The notes under the pieces are model-generated. The model saw nothing but the letters and a program-made list of their open reading frames with translations, searched no databases and was not told the DNA's origin. Below are positions 50,344 to 59,482 of a stretch of DNA of 64,000 bases, piece by piece. Position numbers and translations under genes: made by a program. Origin of the DNA: CAZYBU01 sp964645775. Its GTDB lineage: Bacteria; Spirochaetota; UBA4802; UBA5550. Where the stretch lies: contig CAZYBU010000002.1 of NCBI GenBank assembly GCA_964645775.1, positions 102,021 to 166,020 on the forward strand, given 5' to 3'. The stretch's first letter is position 1; each line of letters starts with the position of its first letter.

Positions 50344-52212
50344 CTAAAAACTCTCGTTGTGAATGCTTAATACAGATTTGTCCCCGGACTGGATCGCCCG
50401 GGCCAGGGCTTCCGCGCCGGGCAGGACGTTCTTACTGTAATAACGGGCCGACTCGATCTTCCCCTGAAGGAAGGCCGCCTCGCTGTTATCTTCCAGGAAG
50501 GCGCCGACCTGTTCCCGGTTACCGGAATCGATACCGGCTTCAGAGAGAAGAGCGGAATACCGGGGAGAAGCGATCGACGCCTGCCAGAGATGAAACCATC
50601 CCAGGAGGACCGTGCCCATGAGGTTAAGAAAGGGGACGGCCTGGACCACAGGTATCAGAAACTTCCCCTCCTGCGCGCAGCGGGTAAAGTAGCCGGTGGT
50701 CTCCCCCATAATCTTTGACGCCTCCTGGAGTTCCGCGGCCAGGTCCTCCAGGTCTCCGGTCTCCCGGGCCTTCTCCACGGTTTTATTCATCTCCTTGATC
50801 AGGTTCATGAAGGGTACGCCTCCTTTTATGGCCAGCTTGCGACCCACCAGGTCCAGGGCCTGGATACCGTTGGTACCTTCGTAGATGGAGGCGATCTTAA
50901 CGTCCCGGAGAAACTGCTCCACCGGGTAATCCTGGCAATAGCCGTATCCTCCGTAGACCTGGACCGCCGTCTCCGCCACCCGGAAACCGATATCGGAACA
51001 GTAGGCCTTGCATACCGGCGTGAGAAGGTCCAGGAGTCCCTGCCAGTACTCTATCTCTTCCGGGTCTGCAAGGGAGAGGGTCCGGTCGTGGCAGAGGCCG
51101 CAGAAGTAGACCAGGGCCCGCATCCCATCCACATGGGATTTCATCCAGAGGAGCATCCTCTTCACGTCGGGATGTTCAATAATGGCCGCCTTCGGCGCGT
51201 CCGGATTCTGCATATCGGTCAGGCGCTTACCCTGGAGGCGTTCTCTGGCATACAGCAGGGCGTGGCGATAGGAGGCCGACGCGGCCCCTTCGCCCTGGAG
51301 GCCGACCGCTATACGGGCCTCGTTCATGAGCTGAAACATGATCTTCATGCCCTGTCGCTCTTCGCCCAGAAGCTCGGCGTAGCACTCTCCGTTTTCGCCG
51401 AAACTGACGGCGCATGTGGCGCTCCCCTTGATGCCCATCTTGTGCTCGATGCCGGTTACCGTGTAGTCGTTCCTGCGGGCGGGAGAGCCGTCATCATTGA
51501 CCAGGTACTTGGGGACCAGGAAGATCGATATCCCTTTCGTGCCGGCCGGGTCCCCCTCGACGCGGGCCAGGACCGGATGCACGATATTCTCATAGAGGTC
51601 ATTATCCGCTCCGGTGATAAATATCTTCGAGCCCTGAATCCGGTACGTTCCGTCCGGCTGGCGAATTGCCTTCGTGGTCAAACTCCCCACGTCGGAGCCG
51701 GCGTCCGGTTCCGTCAGGGCCATGGTTCCTCCCCACTCTCCGGCGTACATCTTCTCCATGTACTTCTTCTTCTGCTCATCGGACCCGTATTTCTCGATGA
51801 GATGGGCCGCCCCGGTGGAAAGGAATACGTAAGAGGTGAAGGCGAAATTGCTGATAAACCCTTCCATGACAGCCAGGTTCACGATGTAGGGAAACCCCAG
51901 GCCGCCCGCCTCCTGGCTGGTGGCCACGACTCCCCATCCTCCCTCCTGGAACAGCTCCTTCAACTTATGGTAGGATGAGGGTACCGTCACCTCACCGTCC
52001 TTCCAGGTGCATCCTTCCCGGTCCGCCTCCATGAGGGTATCGTAGACCGGTCCCGCTGCCAGTTTCCTGGCCACGTCCATGGTCATCTCGATAACGTCCC
52101 GGGTGTATTCACCGTACTTCTCCGTGCCACCCAGTACACCGGTAATATCGAGCATGTCGTAGAGTACGAAGTCCTGGTCCCGTTCATCAACCAGCGGATT
52201 GTCCGTTGCCAT
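50344..52212 (-). CDS. Acyl-CoA dehydrogenase with C-terminal extension
   Basis: 622 residues, of the longer (about 600-residue) class that has an N-terminal helix and a C-terminal domain beyond the 380-residue core. FAD-binding motifs: MALTEPDAGSDVGSLTTKA and YRIQGSKIFITGAD. The catalytic base is the Glu in IASIYEGTNGIQALD near 430, and VYGGYGYCQDYPVEQ precedes it. It introduces the first double bond in acyl-CoA and passes electrons to ETF, whose genes are not in the window. Spacing to neighbours is 11 and 20 bases, consistent with one operon. Confidence 0.94.
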   Translation of the reverse strand: MATDNPLVDERDQDFVLYDMLDITGVLGGTEKYGEYTRDVIEMTMDVARKLAAGPVYDTLMEADREGCTWKDGEVTVPSSYHKLKELFQEGGWGVVATSQEAGGLGFPYIVNLAVMEGFISNFAFTSYVFLSTGAAHLIEKYGSDEQKKKYMEKMYAGEWGGTMALTEPDAGSDVGSLTTKAIRQPDGTYRIQGSKIFITGADNDLYENIVHPVLARVEGDPAGTKGISIFLVPKYLVNDDGSPARRNDYTVTGIEHKMGIKGSATCAVSFGENGECYAELLGEERQGMKIMFQLMNEARIAVGLQGEGAASASYRHALLYARERLQGKRLTDMQNPDAPKAAIIEHPDVKRMLLWMKSHVDGMRALVYFCGLCHDRTLSLADPEEIEYWQGLLDLLTPVCKAYCSDIGFRVAETAVQVYGGYGYCQDYPVEQFLRDVKIASIYEGTNGIQALDLVGRKLAIKGGVPFMNLIKEMNKTVEKARETGDLEDLAAELQEASKIMGETTGYFTRCAQEGKFLIPVVQAVPFLNLMGTVLLGWFHLWQASIASPRYSALLSEAGIDSGNREQVGAFLEDNSEAAFLQGKIESARYYSKNVLPGAEALARAIQSGDKSVLSIHNESF

Positions 52213-52232
52213 ATCCTGTCACTCTCCTCTCT

Positions 52233-53453
52233 TTATGAATAGAAGGTTGTTCCCTTCTGAGCCATGTCGCTTACAATGCCTGCCGGGGCGTAGGCCTCGC
52301 CTCCCTTTTTCCGGGTGGCCTCCAGCCGTTCCACCAGCTCCTTCATGCCCGTGTTGTCCATGTAATGGAAAGGGCCGCCCTTATCCATGGGAAAGCCGAG
52401 ACCGAGTATGGCGCCTGTGTCCCCATCCTCCGGCGATGAGAGGATACCCTCCTCCAGACAGCGGGCCGCCTCGTTCACCATGGCCAGGACCAGGCGGTCC
52501 TGCAGCTCTTCGGCCGTAAAGCTTCCCTTTGATTCGATACCCAGGCTTTCCAGGGCCTCCCGGTTGATCACCTTCCGGTCGCCTTCCTTCGGAAGGTCGT
52601 AGCGGTAGAAACCGGCCCCGCTCTTTCGTCCAAAAAGCCCCTTCTCGTACATCTTCGTAAAGAGGGGAGACATCTCCATGCCCTTCGGCTCCCAGACCTC
52701 TTTCATCATCTCGCCCACGTGGCTGCCGGTATCGATACCGATCTCGTCCAGGAGGGTTACCGGACCAACGGGAAAACCGAAGGCGGCCAGGGCATCGTCT
52801 ATTTCGTAGAGGTTGCCCCCCTGGTCGATGAGCCGGGCAGCCTGGTTCAGCATGGCCACAAGGATCCTTGTGGTATAGAAACCCGGCCCGTCACGTACCA
52901 CGATACATTTCTTTCCCTGCTCCCGGCCGAAGGCCAGAGCCGTCTCCAGGACATCCTTCGAGGTCTTCTCCGTGGTGATGATCTCCAGAAGCGGCATTCT
53001 CGGCACGGGAGAGAAGTAGTGCATACCGATTACCTTCTCCGGCCGCTTGCACCCCTTCGCTATCTCCGAGATGGGAAGGGCCGAGGTGTTGGAGGCGAAT
53101 ATTGTCTCCGGTCCCGTGGCCGCTTCCACATCCGCCAGGATTTTTTTCTTCAAGTCGAGGTCTTCAATGACCGCTTCTATGACCAACCCCGTTCCCCGGA
53201 ACATGGAATAGTCATCACAGGGGACCATCTTCCCGTAGAGGGCGTCCCGGACAAAGGGGGGCATCTTCTTTTTTTCCACCTGCTTTTCCAGGCCGGCGTA
53301 TACGAACTTCATGGCTTCGGTCACGGCCTCCAGGCTAACGTCCTTCATTAAGACGGTATCGCATACCGGCAGGGAGACCTGGGCCAGTCCCCGGCCCATG
53401 ATCCCTGTTCCCAGCAGCGCCAGTTTCTCCACGGTTCGTTTCTCGTCATTCAT
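52233..53453 (-). CDS. 3-hydroxyacyl-CoA dehydrogenase
   Basis: 406 residues. The Rossmann nucleotide site is LALLGTGIMGRGLAQVS (residue ~12), followed by VIEAVIEDLDLKKKI, SNTSALPISEIA, GMHYFSPVPRMPLLEII (catalytic His) and GPGFYTTRILVAMLNQA. Two C-terminal HAD helical domains end near residue 385. It resembles the dehydrogenase half of FadB/FadJ, here separate from the hydratase, which is its own gene at the end of the operon. The ribosome site is GAGGAGG. Confidence 0.94.
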   Translation of the reverse strand: MNDEKRTVEKLALLGTGIMGRGLAQVSLPVCDTVLMKDVSLEAVTEAMKFVYAGLEKQVEKKKMPPFVRDALYGKMVPCDDYSMFRGTGLVIEAVIEDLDLKKKILADVEAATGPETIFASNTSALPISEIAKGCKRPEKVIGMHYFSPVPRMPLLEIITTEKTSKDVLETALAFGREQGKKCIVVRDGPGFYTTRILVAMLNQAARLIDQGGNLYEIDDALAAFGFPVGPVTLLDEIGIDTGSHVGEMMKEVWEPKGMEMSPLFTKMYEKGLFGRKSGAGFYRYDLPKEGDRKVINREALESLGIESKGSFTAEELQDRLVLAMVNEAARCLEEGILSSPEDGDTGAILGLGFPMDKGGPFHYMDNTGMKELVERLEATRKKGGEAYAPAGIVSDMAQKGTTFYS

Positions 53454-53464
53454 CTCTATCCTCC

Positions 53465-54625
53465 TCAGGCCCGTTCCAGAAGTATGGCGTTACCCACGGC
53501 TCCTGCGGCGCAGCCGGCCACCAGGCCGTATTTACTATCCTCTTCGATCATCCGGTTGCAGCAGGTGGCAATCAGCCTTCCTCCCGTGGCGCCGAAGGGG
53601 TGTCCCAGGGAGAGAGAGCCTCCCCACAGGTTCATCCGGTCCATGTCGACTTCACCCACTGCTTCCGCAAGACCGAGCTTATCACGAGCGAAGTCCCTGG
53701 AGGCGAGCAAACGTATAACAGCGAGCATCTGAACCGCGAAGGCCTCGTGAATCTCGAGAACACCTATGTCATCAAGTTTAAAGTTATAACGATTCAGCAG
53801 CTTCGGTATGGCAAAGGCGGGACCCAGGAGGAGTTCATCCAGGGGGTTCTGGGCCGTGTGGGCAAACCCCTTGATATAGGCCTTCGGTTCCAGGCCCAGG
53901 GACTTCGCCTTCTCCTCGCTCATGAGCATCACGGCCGTGGCCCCATCTGTCAGAAAGGAGGAGTTGGCAGCCGTGACCGTGCCCTTCTCCTTGTCAAAGG
54001 CGCCTTTAAGTTTGGCGATCTTTTCCTTTTTCGTGTCGGCCCGGGGTCCGTTGTCTTTCTCGAAACAGCCATCCTGCCCCGGAACCACCACGGGCACAAT
54101 CTCACCGTCGATCAGGTTCTTCTCCTGGGCCTGGACGGCCCGGCTGTGGGAAAGCTCGGCATACTCGTCCTGATCCTCCCGGGAGATACCGAGTCTCCCG
54201 GCAAGGAGATCCGCGGTCTGTCCCATGAGCAGATTGGTGGAGAATTCCTTAAATGGAGGCATATTCTCTAAATCGAAGTACTCGACACCGCCCGCGATCA
54301 CTGTGTCCGCCTCGCCCATGGCTATCATGCCGGCACCGTTGGTGATGGCAATGTTGGCCGAGACGCAGGCTACCGTACAGGTATGGGCCGGCACGCTCTC
54401 CGGCAGTCCGGAGGAGAGTACGATCTCCCGGGCCACATTGCTGGTCTTCTTGCTGTGAAAGAGGGCCCCCATGATAACATGGTCGATTTCCCGGGAGGAG
54501 ATCCCGGTCTTCGCCATAAGTCCCTTTACGGCGTGACGTCCGATACGCCAGTGTTCCTGACCCGTAAATCCGGTCCCGGACCTGAGGAAGGGTGTCCGGC
54601 AGCCCTCGATGATCGCGATTCTCAT
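53465..54625 (-). CDS. Thiolase (3-ketoacyl-CoA thiolase, FadI/FadA-like)
   Basis: 386 residues and the first gene of the operon. Nucleophile Cys in CTVACVSANIAIT, His in SLSLGHPFGATGGR and the terminal GCAAGAVGNAILLE with the second Cys. This ending resembles FadI-type long-chain thiolases more than acetoacetyl-CoA thiolases, which suggests division of labour with the second thiolase. The start has AGGGAGAGG upstream. A strong promoter-like sequence lies about 115 bases further. Confidence 0.92.
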   Translation of the reverse strand: MRIAIIEGCRTPFLRSGTGFTGQEHWRIGRHAVKGLMAKTGISSREIDHVIMGALFHSKKTSNVAREIVLSSGLPESVPAHTCTVACVSANIAITNGAGMIAMGEADTVIAGGVEYFDLENMPPFKEFSTNLLMGQTADLLAGRLGISREDQDEYAELSHSRAVQAQEKNLIDGEIVPVVVPGQDGCFEKDNGPRADTKKEKIAKLKGAFDKEKGTVTAANSSFLTDGATAVMLMSEEKAKSLGLEPKAYIKGFAHTAQNPLDELLLGPAFAIPKLLNRYNFKLDDIGVLEIHEAFAVQMLAVIRLLASRDFARDKLGLAEAVGEVDMDRMNLWGGSLSLGHPFGATGGRLIATCCNRMIEEDSKYGLVAGCAAGAVGNAILLERA

Positions 54626-54739
54626 AGCCTCTCCCTGTGCATCACTGCAAATGACACCGGGCGGCTCTATCGGAAGGTTGACCGGGGTGGTCTTCGGTAG
54701 AGCCCGGTCGTCAAAGCAGATGTATGAAATATTGTTTGT

Positions 54740-54767
54740 ATTTTAACTTCCATTTTGGATTTGTCAA
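54740..54767 (-). promoter_or_regulatory. Predicted promoter of the beta-oxidation operon
   Basis: On the minus strand TTGACA (54762-54767) and TAAAAT (54740-54745) are 16 bases apart. The palindrome ATTTGTCAAAT (54759-54769) covers the -35 box and may be an operator for the divergent TetR protein. The region 54626-54878 is very AT-rich and otherwise empty. Confidence 0.5.
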
Positions 54768-54878
54768 ATATATTATATTTTCTTTCTATTTTTTTATTAT
54801 TTTTCATTGACGAACTATAATTTATTGTGTTTTTTCTTAGTATCACAAGGATATCTGTTCAATTATGGAGAGCAAGGC

Positions 54879-55535
54879 ATGGCAAACGGGAGAAAAGAGG
54901 GAGCACGGAAGGAACAGATCCAGAGGGCGGCGGCCCGGGTCTTCGCCCGCAAGAAGTTCATCGACGCAACCATATCTGACATCGCCCAGGAAGCGGGCGT
55001 CTCAGAAGCGACCATATACGACTACTTCTCCACCAAGGAGGAACTCCTCTTCTCGGTGCCCCGGGATATCATACAGGCCTCCCGGGAAGAGCTGGAAACC
55101 CATCTCCCCTACATCCGGGGTGCGGGGAATCGTCTCAGAAGCTTCATATATCACATGCTGAAGTTCTACCAGGATAACCCGGATTACGCGTCCGTGGCCC
55201 TGATGATTCTTAAAACAAACGAGAAATACATGGAGACGGACACCTACCAGGTCCTCAGGGAACTCTTTCAGCTTGTCATCACCATTATCGAAGAGGGAAA
55301 GGAATCAGGAGAGTTCCGGTCGGAAACCGACCCCTACCTGGTGCGGTCGGTCATTCTGGGAAGCATTGAACACATGGTGATCCGCTGGCTCCTCCTGGGC
55401 CAGCCATCAGGGGAAGCCAACACCCTGGTGGAACAGGTGGACCCCCTTTACGACCTGATCCAGGCCGGGATACTGAAAGAAGAGTTCCCCCGGAGATTCA
55501 ACATCCGGGTCCAGGTGGAACCGGCCGGGGAATAA
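54879..55535 (+). CDS. TetR/AcrR-family regulator, likely of the fatty-acid operon
   Basis: 218 residues. The start ATG at 54879 has GGAGAG upstream; the frame is open 24 codons further but that part is AT-rich and not protein-like. The N-terminal helix-turn-helix is clear: IQRAAARVFARKKFIDATIS, then DIAQEAGVSEATIYDYFSTK. The ligand domain (65-218) resembles FadR-type TetR proteins that bind acyl-CoA. It is transcribed away from the beta-oxidation operon, so repression relieved by acyl-CoA is the simplest model. It is convergent with the sulfatase gene. Confidence 0.9.
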   Translation: MANGRKEGARKEQIQRAAARVFARKKFIDATISDIAQEAGVSEATIYDYFSTKEELLFSVPRDIIQASREELETHLPYIRGAGNRLRSFIYHMLKFYQDNPDYASVALMILKTNEKYMETDTYQVLRELFQLVITIIEEGKESGEFRSETDPYLVRSVILGSIEHMVIRWLLLGQPSGEANTLVEQVDPLYDLIQAGILKEEFPRRFNIRVQVEPAGE

Positions 55536-55539
55536 GCTC

Positions 55540-56985
55540 TTACTTGTACTTCAGCCCCGGTTCCCTCTTTTTATAAAGTTCCGGGTCAAAGTCCTTCACA
55601 AATCTCTTGTTTAAATAGGGGTCTCCCGTCGCTTTCATGTGGGTGTCGAGAAGGCGGCGCATCATTTCAAGCTCTTCACCGTACTCTTCCCGTCCCGCCA
55701 GGTTATACCTTTCCCGGGGGTCCTTTTCCAGGTCATAAAGCTCCTCCGGGAATCTGGAGCGGACCCAGGGCTGGTCCGGGAGTTCCGCGATCTTCCAGGC
55801 CCAGTCGTCGTGTGCGTTCTGGTCGAGGCCCACGGGGCTGTCGGAATAATTCCGGATATACTTCCATTTGCGTGTCCGCGCACTCCTCATGGGAACGTGG
55901 ATCACGTGGCTGGTCATCTCCATGAAGACAGCGTCATGGATGGATTCCTTTTTTCCCGTAAGCAGAGGGACCAGGGATACCCCCTGGACCTTCTCCGGTA
56001 TATCAAGGCCGGCCAGGTCGAGCATGGTCGGCATGATATCGATGGAGTTCACCAGACCATCGACCACTTTGCCGGCCGGTACCTTTTTCGGGTATCGTAC
56101 CATGAGGGGGACAGCCGTTCCCCGGTCGTAGAGGGTCATCTTGTTTCCAGGATAGGGCGGCCCGTTATCGCTCATGAAGATTACCAGGGTATCCTCCGCG
56201 AGACCGAACTCGTCCAGGGCGTCGAGGATATTCCCTATGATATGGTCCATCTGCAGAGTCTGGCTGTAGAACCTCGCCAGATCCTCCCGGAGACCCTCCA
56301 GGTCGGGCAGGTTCATGTACTCCGGGACCTCAATAGACTCCGGGTCGACGTGAAACCCGGGGTCCATCTCAAACTCTCCGAACGTATCCCTGTGGTTCTG
56401 CATGAAATTTATCTCGAGATAGAAACGGTTGTCCTTATTACGTTTAATGAATTCCACAGGCACATCGGCCGTGTCGATTTTCCACTCCTTCGGAAAGAGA
56501 CCGGAGAGTCTCTCGTTGTACCCGTACCATGATGTCGGCACATAGGGCGAAGGATGCCACTTTCCCTGGAGGGCGGTATTGTATCCCGCCTCGGAAAGGA
56601 CGTCCGGGAGCGTCAGGTGACAGGGGGAGAGTGCCCGGGTCTTATAGATATGGGTCAGGCCCGTGACCCCGTGTGTATGGGGATACTGGCCCGTTATGAA
56701 GCTGGCGCGGCTCGGGGCGCAGCTGGAAGAGACCACAAAGGCGTGGGTGAAACGGGCTCCTTCCCGGGCCAGTCGGTCCAGTGTCGGGGTCTCGATGTTC
56801 CGGTTGCCGTAACAGCTCAGGTCCTTCCATCCAAGGTCGTCGGCCGTGATAAAGAGGATATTGGGAAGTTCGGTCGATTTCGTGAACTCTTCCCTGCCGC
56901 ATGAGAGGATGGAAGTCCCCGCCACCATGGTGAAAGAGGCAAGGGCCGAGTGCTTAAGAAAATCCCTTCGGGTATATCGGTTCAT
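55540..56985 (-). CDS. Tat-exported type I sulfatase
   Basis: 481 residues from the ATG with GGGAGGAT upstream; the longer open frame is discounted. The N terminus is a twin-arginine signal (RYTRRDFLKHSALASF) followed by TSILSCGRE, so it may also be lipidated. The sulfatase core starts NILFITADDLGWKDLSCYGN (metal aspartates). The formylglycine site is CAPSR within SSSCAPSRASFITGQ, a Cys-type site needing maturation. GKWHPS and FMSDNGPPYP supply other active-site residues. It cleaves sulfate esters, probably from marine or host polysaccharide. No maturation enzyme (FGE or anSME) is in the window. Confidence 0.93.
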   Translation of the reverse strand: MNRYTRRDFLKHSALASFTMVAGTSILSCGREEFTKSTELPNILFITADDLGWKDLSCYGNRNIETPTLDRLAREGARFTHAFVVSSSCAPSRASFITGQYPHTHGVTGLTHIYKTRALSPCHLTLPDVLSEAGYNTALQGKWHPSPYVPTSWYGYNERLSGLFPKEWKIDTADVPVEFIKRNKDNRFYLEINFMQNHRDTFGEFEMDPGFHVDPESIEVPEYMNLPDLEGLREDLARFYSQTLQMDHIIGNILDALDEFGLAEDTLVIFMSDNGPPYPGNKMTLYDRGTAVPLMVRYPKKVPAGKVVDGLVNSIDIMPTMLDLAGLDIPEKVQGVSLVPLLTGKKESIHDAVFMEMTSHVIHVPMRSARTRKWKYIRNYSDSPVGLDQNAHDDWAWKIAELPDQPWVRSRFPEELYDLEKDPRERYNLAGREEYGEELEMMRRLLDTHMKATGDPYLNKRFVKDFDPELYKKREPGLKYK

Positions 56986-57146
56986 GGCATCCTCCCGGCT
57001 CTTCAGGATACATGAGTCTATTTCATCGATTCCACTCCTGTCAACCAGTTTTACGGGAAGTATATACAAACATTTTTATGTTGCGCAAGACGATCTCACC
57101 GGGCCAGTCTGACTACCGGGAAATCTGAACGTTACAGGGAGAGCGT

Positions 57147-58049
57147 ATGGAACCGATTATTGAAAGGAATCTCTGCACCGGCTGCAACCTCTGCGTCATC
57201 GACTGCCCGAAACGTGTCCTGGCGCTGGATAACAACAAGAAAGCCTTCATCATCAGGGAGGGATGCATCGAATGCTCCCACTGTTACGCCATCTGTCCGG
57301 AGGAGGCCGTCTCCTGCCCGGGGCTGGAGTCTCCATCCTTTCAGACCTTTACCTGTGAGGAAAAGCTCACCGCCGGGGAAGAGATATCTCCGGCCTCCCT
57401 TCTTAATCTGGTCCGATCCAGACGGAGCGTTCGCAACTACCGTGACCGGGAAGTGGACAGGAACACCCTGCTGGACCTGCTTGAGGCGGCCCGCCAGGCA
57501 CCCTCGGGAAGCAACGACCAGCAGTGGTATTTCACGGTTGTGCCGACCCGTTCCGGCGTGGAGGAACTGGCCGGCGGCATACGCGCCTTCTTCGAAAAGC
57601 TCAACCGCATGGCATCCAACCCCCTTATCCGGTACGGTTCCATCCCCTTTATGGGGAAAGCCCTTCTCAACTATTACCGGGAATACATGCCCACGGTCAT
57701 GGAGGCCATACGGGACGCCGAGGGCGGGGACGACAGGCTCTTCCACGGGGCCCCGGCCCTCATCCTGATCCACTCCCCCCGCTCGGGAAGCACACCCCGG
57801 GAGGACGCCCAGTACGCGGGATACATCATGACCCTCATGGCCCATACCCTGGGGATGGGAAGCTGCTTTATCGGGTACGCTGTGGAGGCCATGAACCGGG
57901 AGCCGGCCCTTAAGCAGATCGTGGGGATCCCGGCCGGCCACAGGGTAGACACGGTCCTGGCCCTGGGCTACCCCTCGGTAAGCTACAGGCGTCCCGCTCT
58001 CCGTAAACCGCTCCAGATACATTACATTTTTAGAGAATATCCGGCTTGA
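57147..58049 (+). CDS. Nitroreductase-family protein with N-terminal 2[4Fe-4S] ferredoxin domain
   Basis: 300 residues. Two cluster motifs at the N terminus (CTGCNLCVIDCPK at ~10 and CIECSHCYAICPE at ~42), then the FMN nitroreductase fold (RSRRSVRNYRDREVDRNTLL, AARQAPSGSNDQQWYF, GMGSCFIGYAVEAMNREP, GYPSVSYRR). The ferredoxin part can feed electrons directly to FMN. Such fusions are common in anaerobes; substrates are usually unknown. The ribosome site is AGGGAGAG. It stands 55 bases before the glycosidase on the same strand. Confidence 0.93.
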   Translation: MEPIIERNLCTGCNLCVIDCPKRVLALDNNKKAFIIREGCIECSHCYAICPEEAVSCPGLESPSFQTFTCEEKLTAGEEISPASLLNLVRSRRSVRNYRDREVDRNTLLDLLEAARQAPSGSNDQQWYFTVVPTRSGVEELAGGIRAFFEKLNRMASNPLIRYGSIPFMGKALLNYYREYMPTVMEAIRDAEGGDDRLFHGAPALILIHSPRSGSTPREDAQYAGYIMTLMAHTLGMGSCFIGYAVEAMNREPALKQIVGIPAGHRVDTVLALGYPSVSYRRPALRKPLQIHYIFREYPA

Positions 58050-58104
58050 CCTTTCGACTCTACTGTGCGACATCCTCCCATATAAAAGAGACCAGGATGT
58101 GCTC

Positions 58105-59469
58105 ATGACTGAACCGATGCCGAAATTTCCGAAAGACTTCACCTGGGGGAGCGCCACGGCAGCCTACCAGATAGAGGGGGCCTGGAACGAAGACGGTAAG
58201 GGACCTTCCATCTGGGACGTCTTTTCCCATAAAAAAGGCAAAATCAAGAACGGAGACACCGGTGACCGGGCCTGCGACCATTACCACAGGCACAGGGAAG
58301 ACATTGAAATCATGAAGGAGATCGGTCTGGAGGCCTACCGCTTCTCCATCTCCTGGCCCCGGATCCTGCCCCAGGGAAAGGGTACAATCAACCAGCCCGG
58401 AATCGATTTCTACAGCCACCTTGTGGACCTGCTGCTGGAGGCCGGTATCCGTCCCTTTGTCACCCTCTATCACTGGGACCTCCCCCAGGCCCTTCAGAAG
58501 GAGGGGGGATGGAATAACCGATCCTCCGCCGGCTGGTTCGCGGACTACGCGGAGACCGTTGTCAAACACCTGGGCGACCGGGTTGAGGACTGGATAACCC
58601 TGAACGAGCCCTTTATCTTCTCTTCGGCCGGTTACATAACCGGGGACCATGCCCCCGGTTTCCGCAATCCCTGGAAGTATTTTTCCACGGTGCATCACGC
58701 CCTGCTCGCTCACGGCAGGGCTCTGGAGGTTATCCATCAGGGACCGGGAGATAACCGGGCCGGCATAACCCTGGACCTGCGCCCCCTCTACCCGGCCACC
58801 GACTCGGAAAAAGACCGTTACGCCGTTACCATGGCGGACAAGGCCATGCGACGCCTCTTCCTTGATCCTCTTTTTAAGGGGCACTACCCGGAAGATTATT
58901 TCGAGAGCCACAAAATGTTCTTTCCCGAGATCGATGACGCAGACCTGAAAGAGATTTCCCGCCCCATCGATTTCCTCGGGATCAACAATTACAGCCGGGA
59001 CCCGATCCGTTACGTATGGTGGCTTCCGAAGAACCATTTCTGGCCCGGGCTCCGGGACATACCGGAAGGGGAGTTCGTCCGGGACGGGGTCCAGTACTCC
59101 GCCATGGGATGGGAAGTCTACCCTCCCTCCCTGTACGAGGTGCTCATCTACCTGAAGGAGGAATACGGCAACCCGGTTACCATAATTACGGAAAACGGCG
59201 CTCCCTTCGACGACAGACTGGAAAACGGCCGGGTTCATGACCGTAAAAGGATCGACCTTCTGGACGGCTACATTCGGTACCTGCATAAGGCGCTTGATGA
59301 GGGGGCCCGATGCAAAGGATATTTCGTCTGGTCCTTCCTCGACAACTTCGAGTGGGCCGAAGGATACAGCAAACGTTTCGGCCTGGTTCACGTCGATTAT
59401 GATACATGCGAACGGACCATAAAAGACAGCGGCTACTGGTACAGGGACCATATCAGGGGCCAGAAATAA
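58105..59469 (+). CDS. Glycoside hydrolase family 1 beta-glucosidase
   Basis: 454 residues. The ATG at 58105 has AGGA upstream; a GTG two codons earlier is less likely. The family start signature is FPKDFTWGSATAAYQIEGAW. The acid/base Glu is in ITLNEPFIFSSAGY (residue ~168) and the nucleophile Glu in TIITENGAPF (~355). WSFLDNFEWAEGY near the C terminus lines the sugar site. No signal peptide, so it acts in the cytoplasm on imported beta-glucosides. It is followed after 13 bases by a GPH-type sugar transporter, so the two form an uptake and cleavage unit. Confidence 0.96.
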   Translation: MTEPMPKFPKDFTWGSATAAYQIEGAWNEDGKGPSIWDVFSHKKGKIKNGDTGDRACDHYHRHREDIEIMKEIGLEAYRFSISWPRILPQGKGTINQPGIDFYSHLVDLLLEAGIRPFVTLYHWDLPQALQKEGGWNNRSSAGWFADYAETVVKHLGDRVEDWITLNEPFIFSSAGYITGDHAPGFRNPWKYFSTVHHALLAHGRALEVIHQGPGDNRAGITLDLRPLYPATDSEKDRYAVTMADKAMRRLFLDPLFKGHYPEDYFESHKMFFPEIDDADLKEISRPIDFLGINNYSRDPIRYVWWLPKNHFWPGLRDIPEGEFVRDGVQYSAMGWEVYPPSLYEVLIYLKEEYGNPVTIITENGAPFDDRLENGRVHDRKRIDLLDGYIRYLHKALDEGARCKGYFVWSFLDNFEWAEGYSKRFGLVHVDYDTCERTIKDSGYWYRDHIRGQK

Positions 59470-59482
59470 GGGAGGCGGCACG

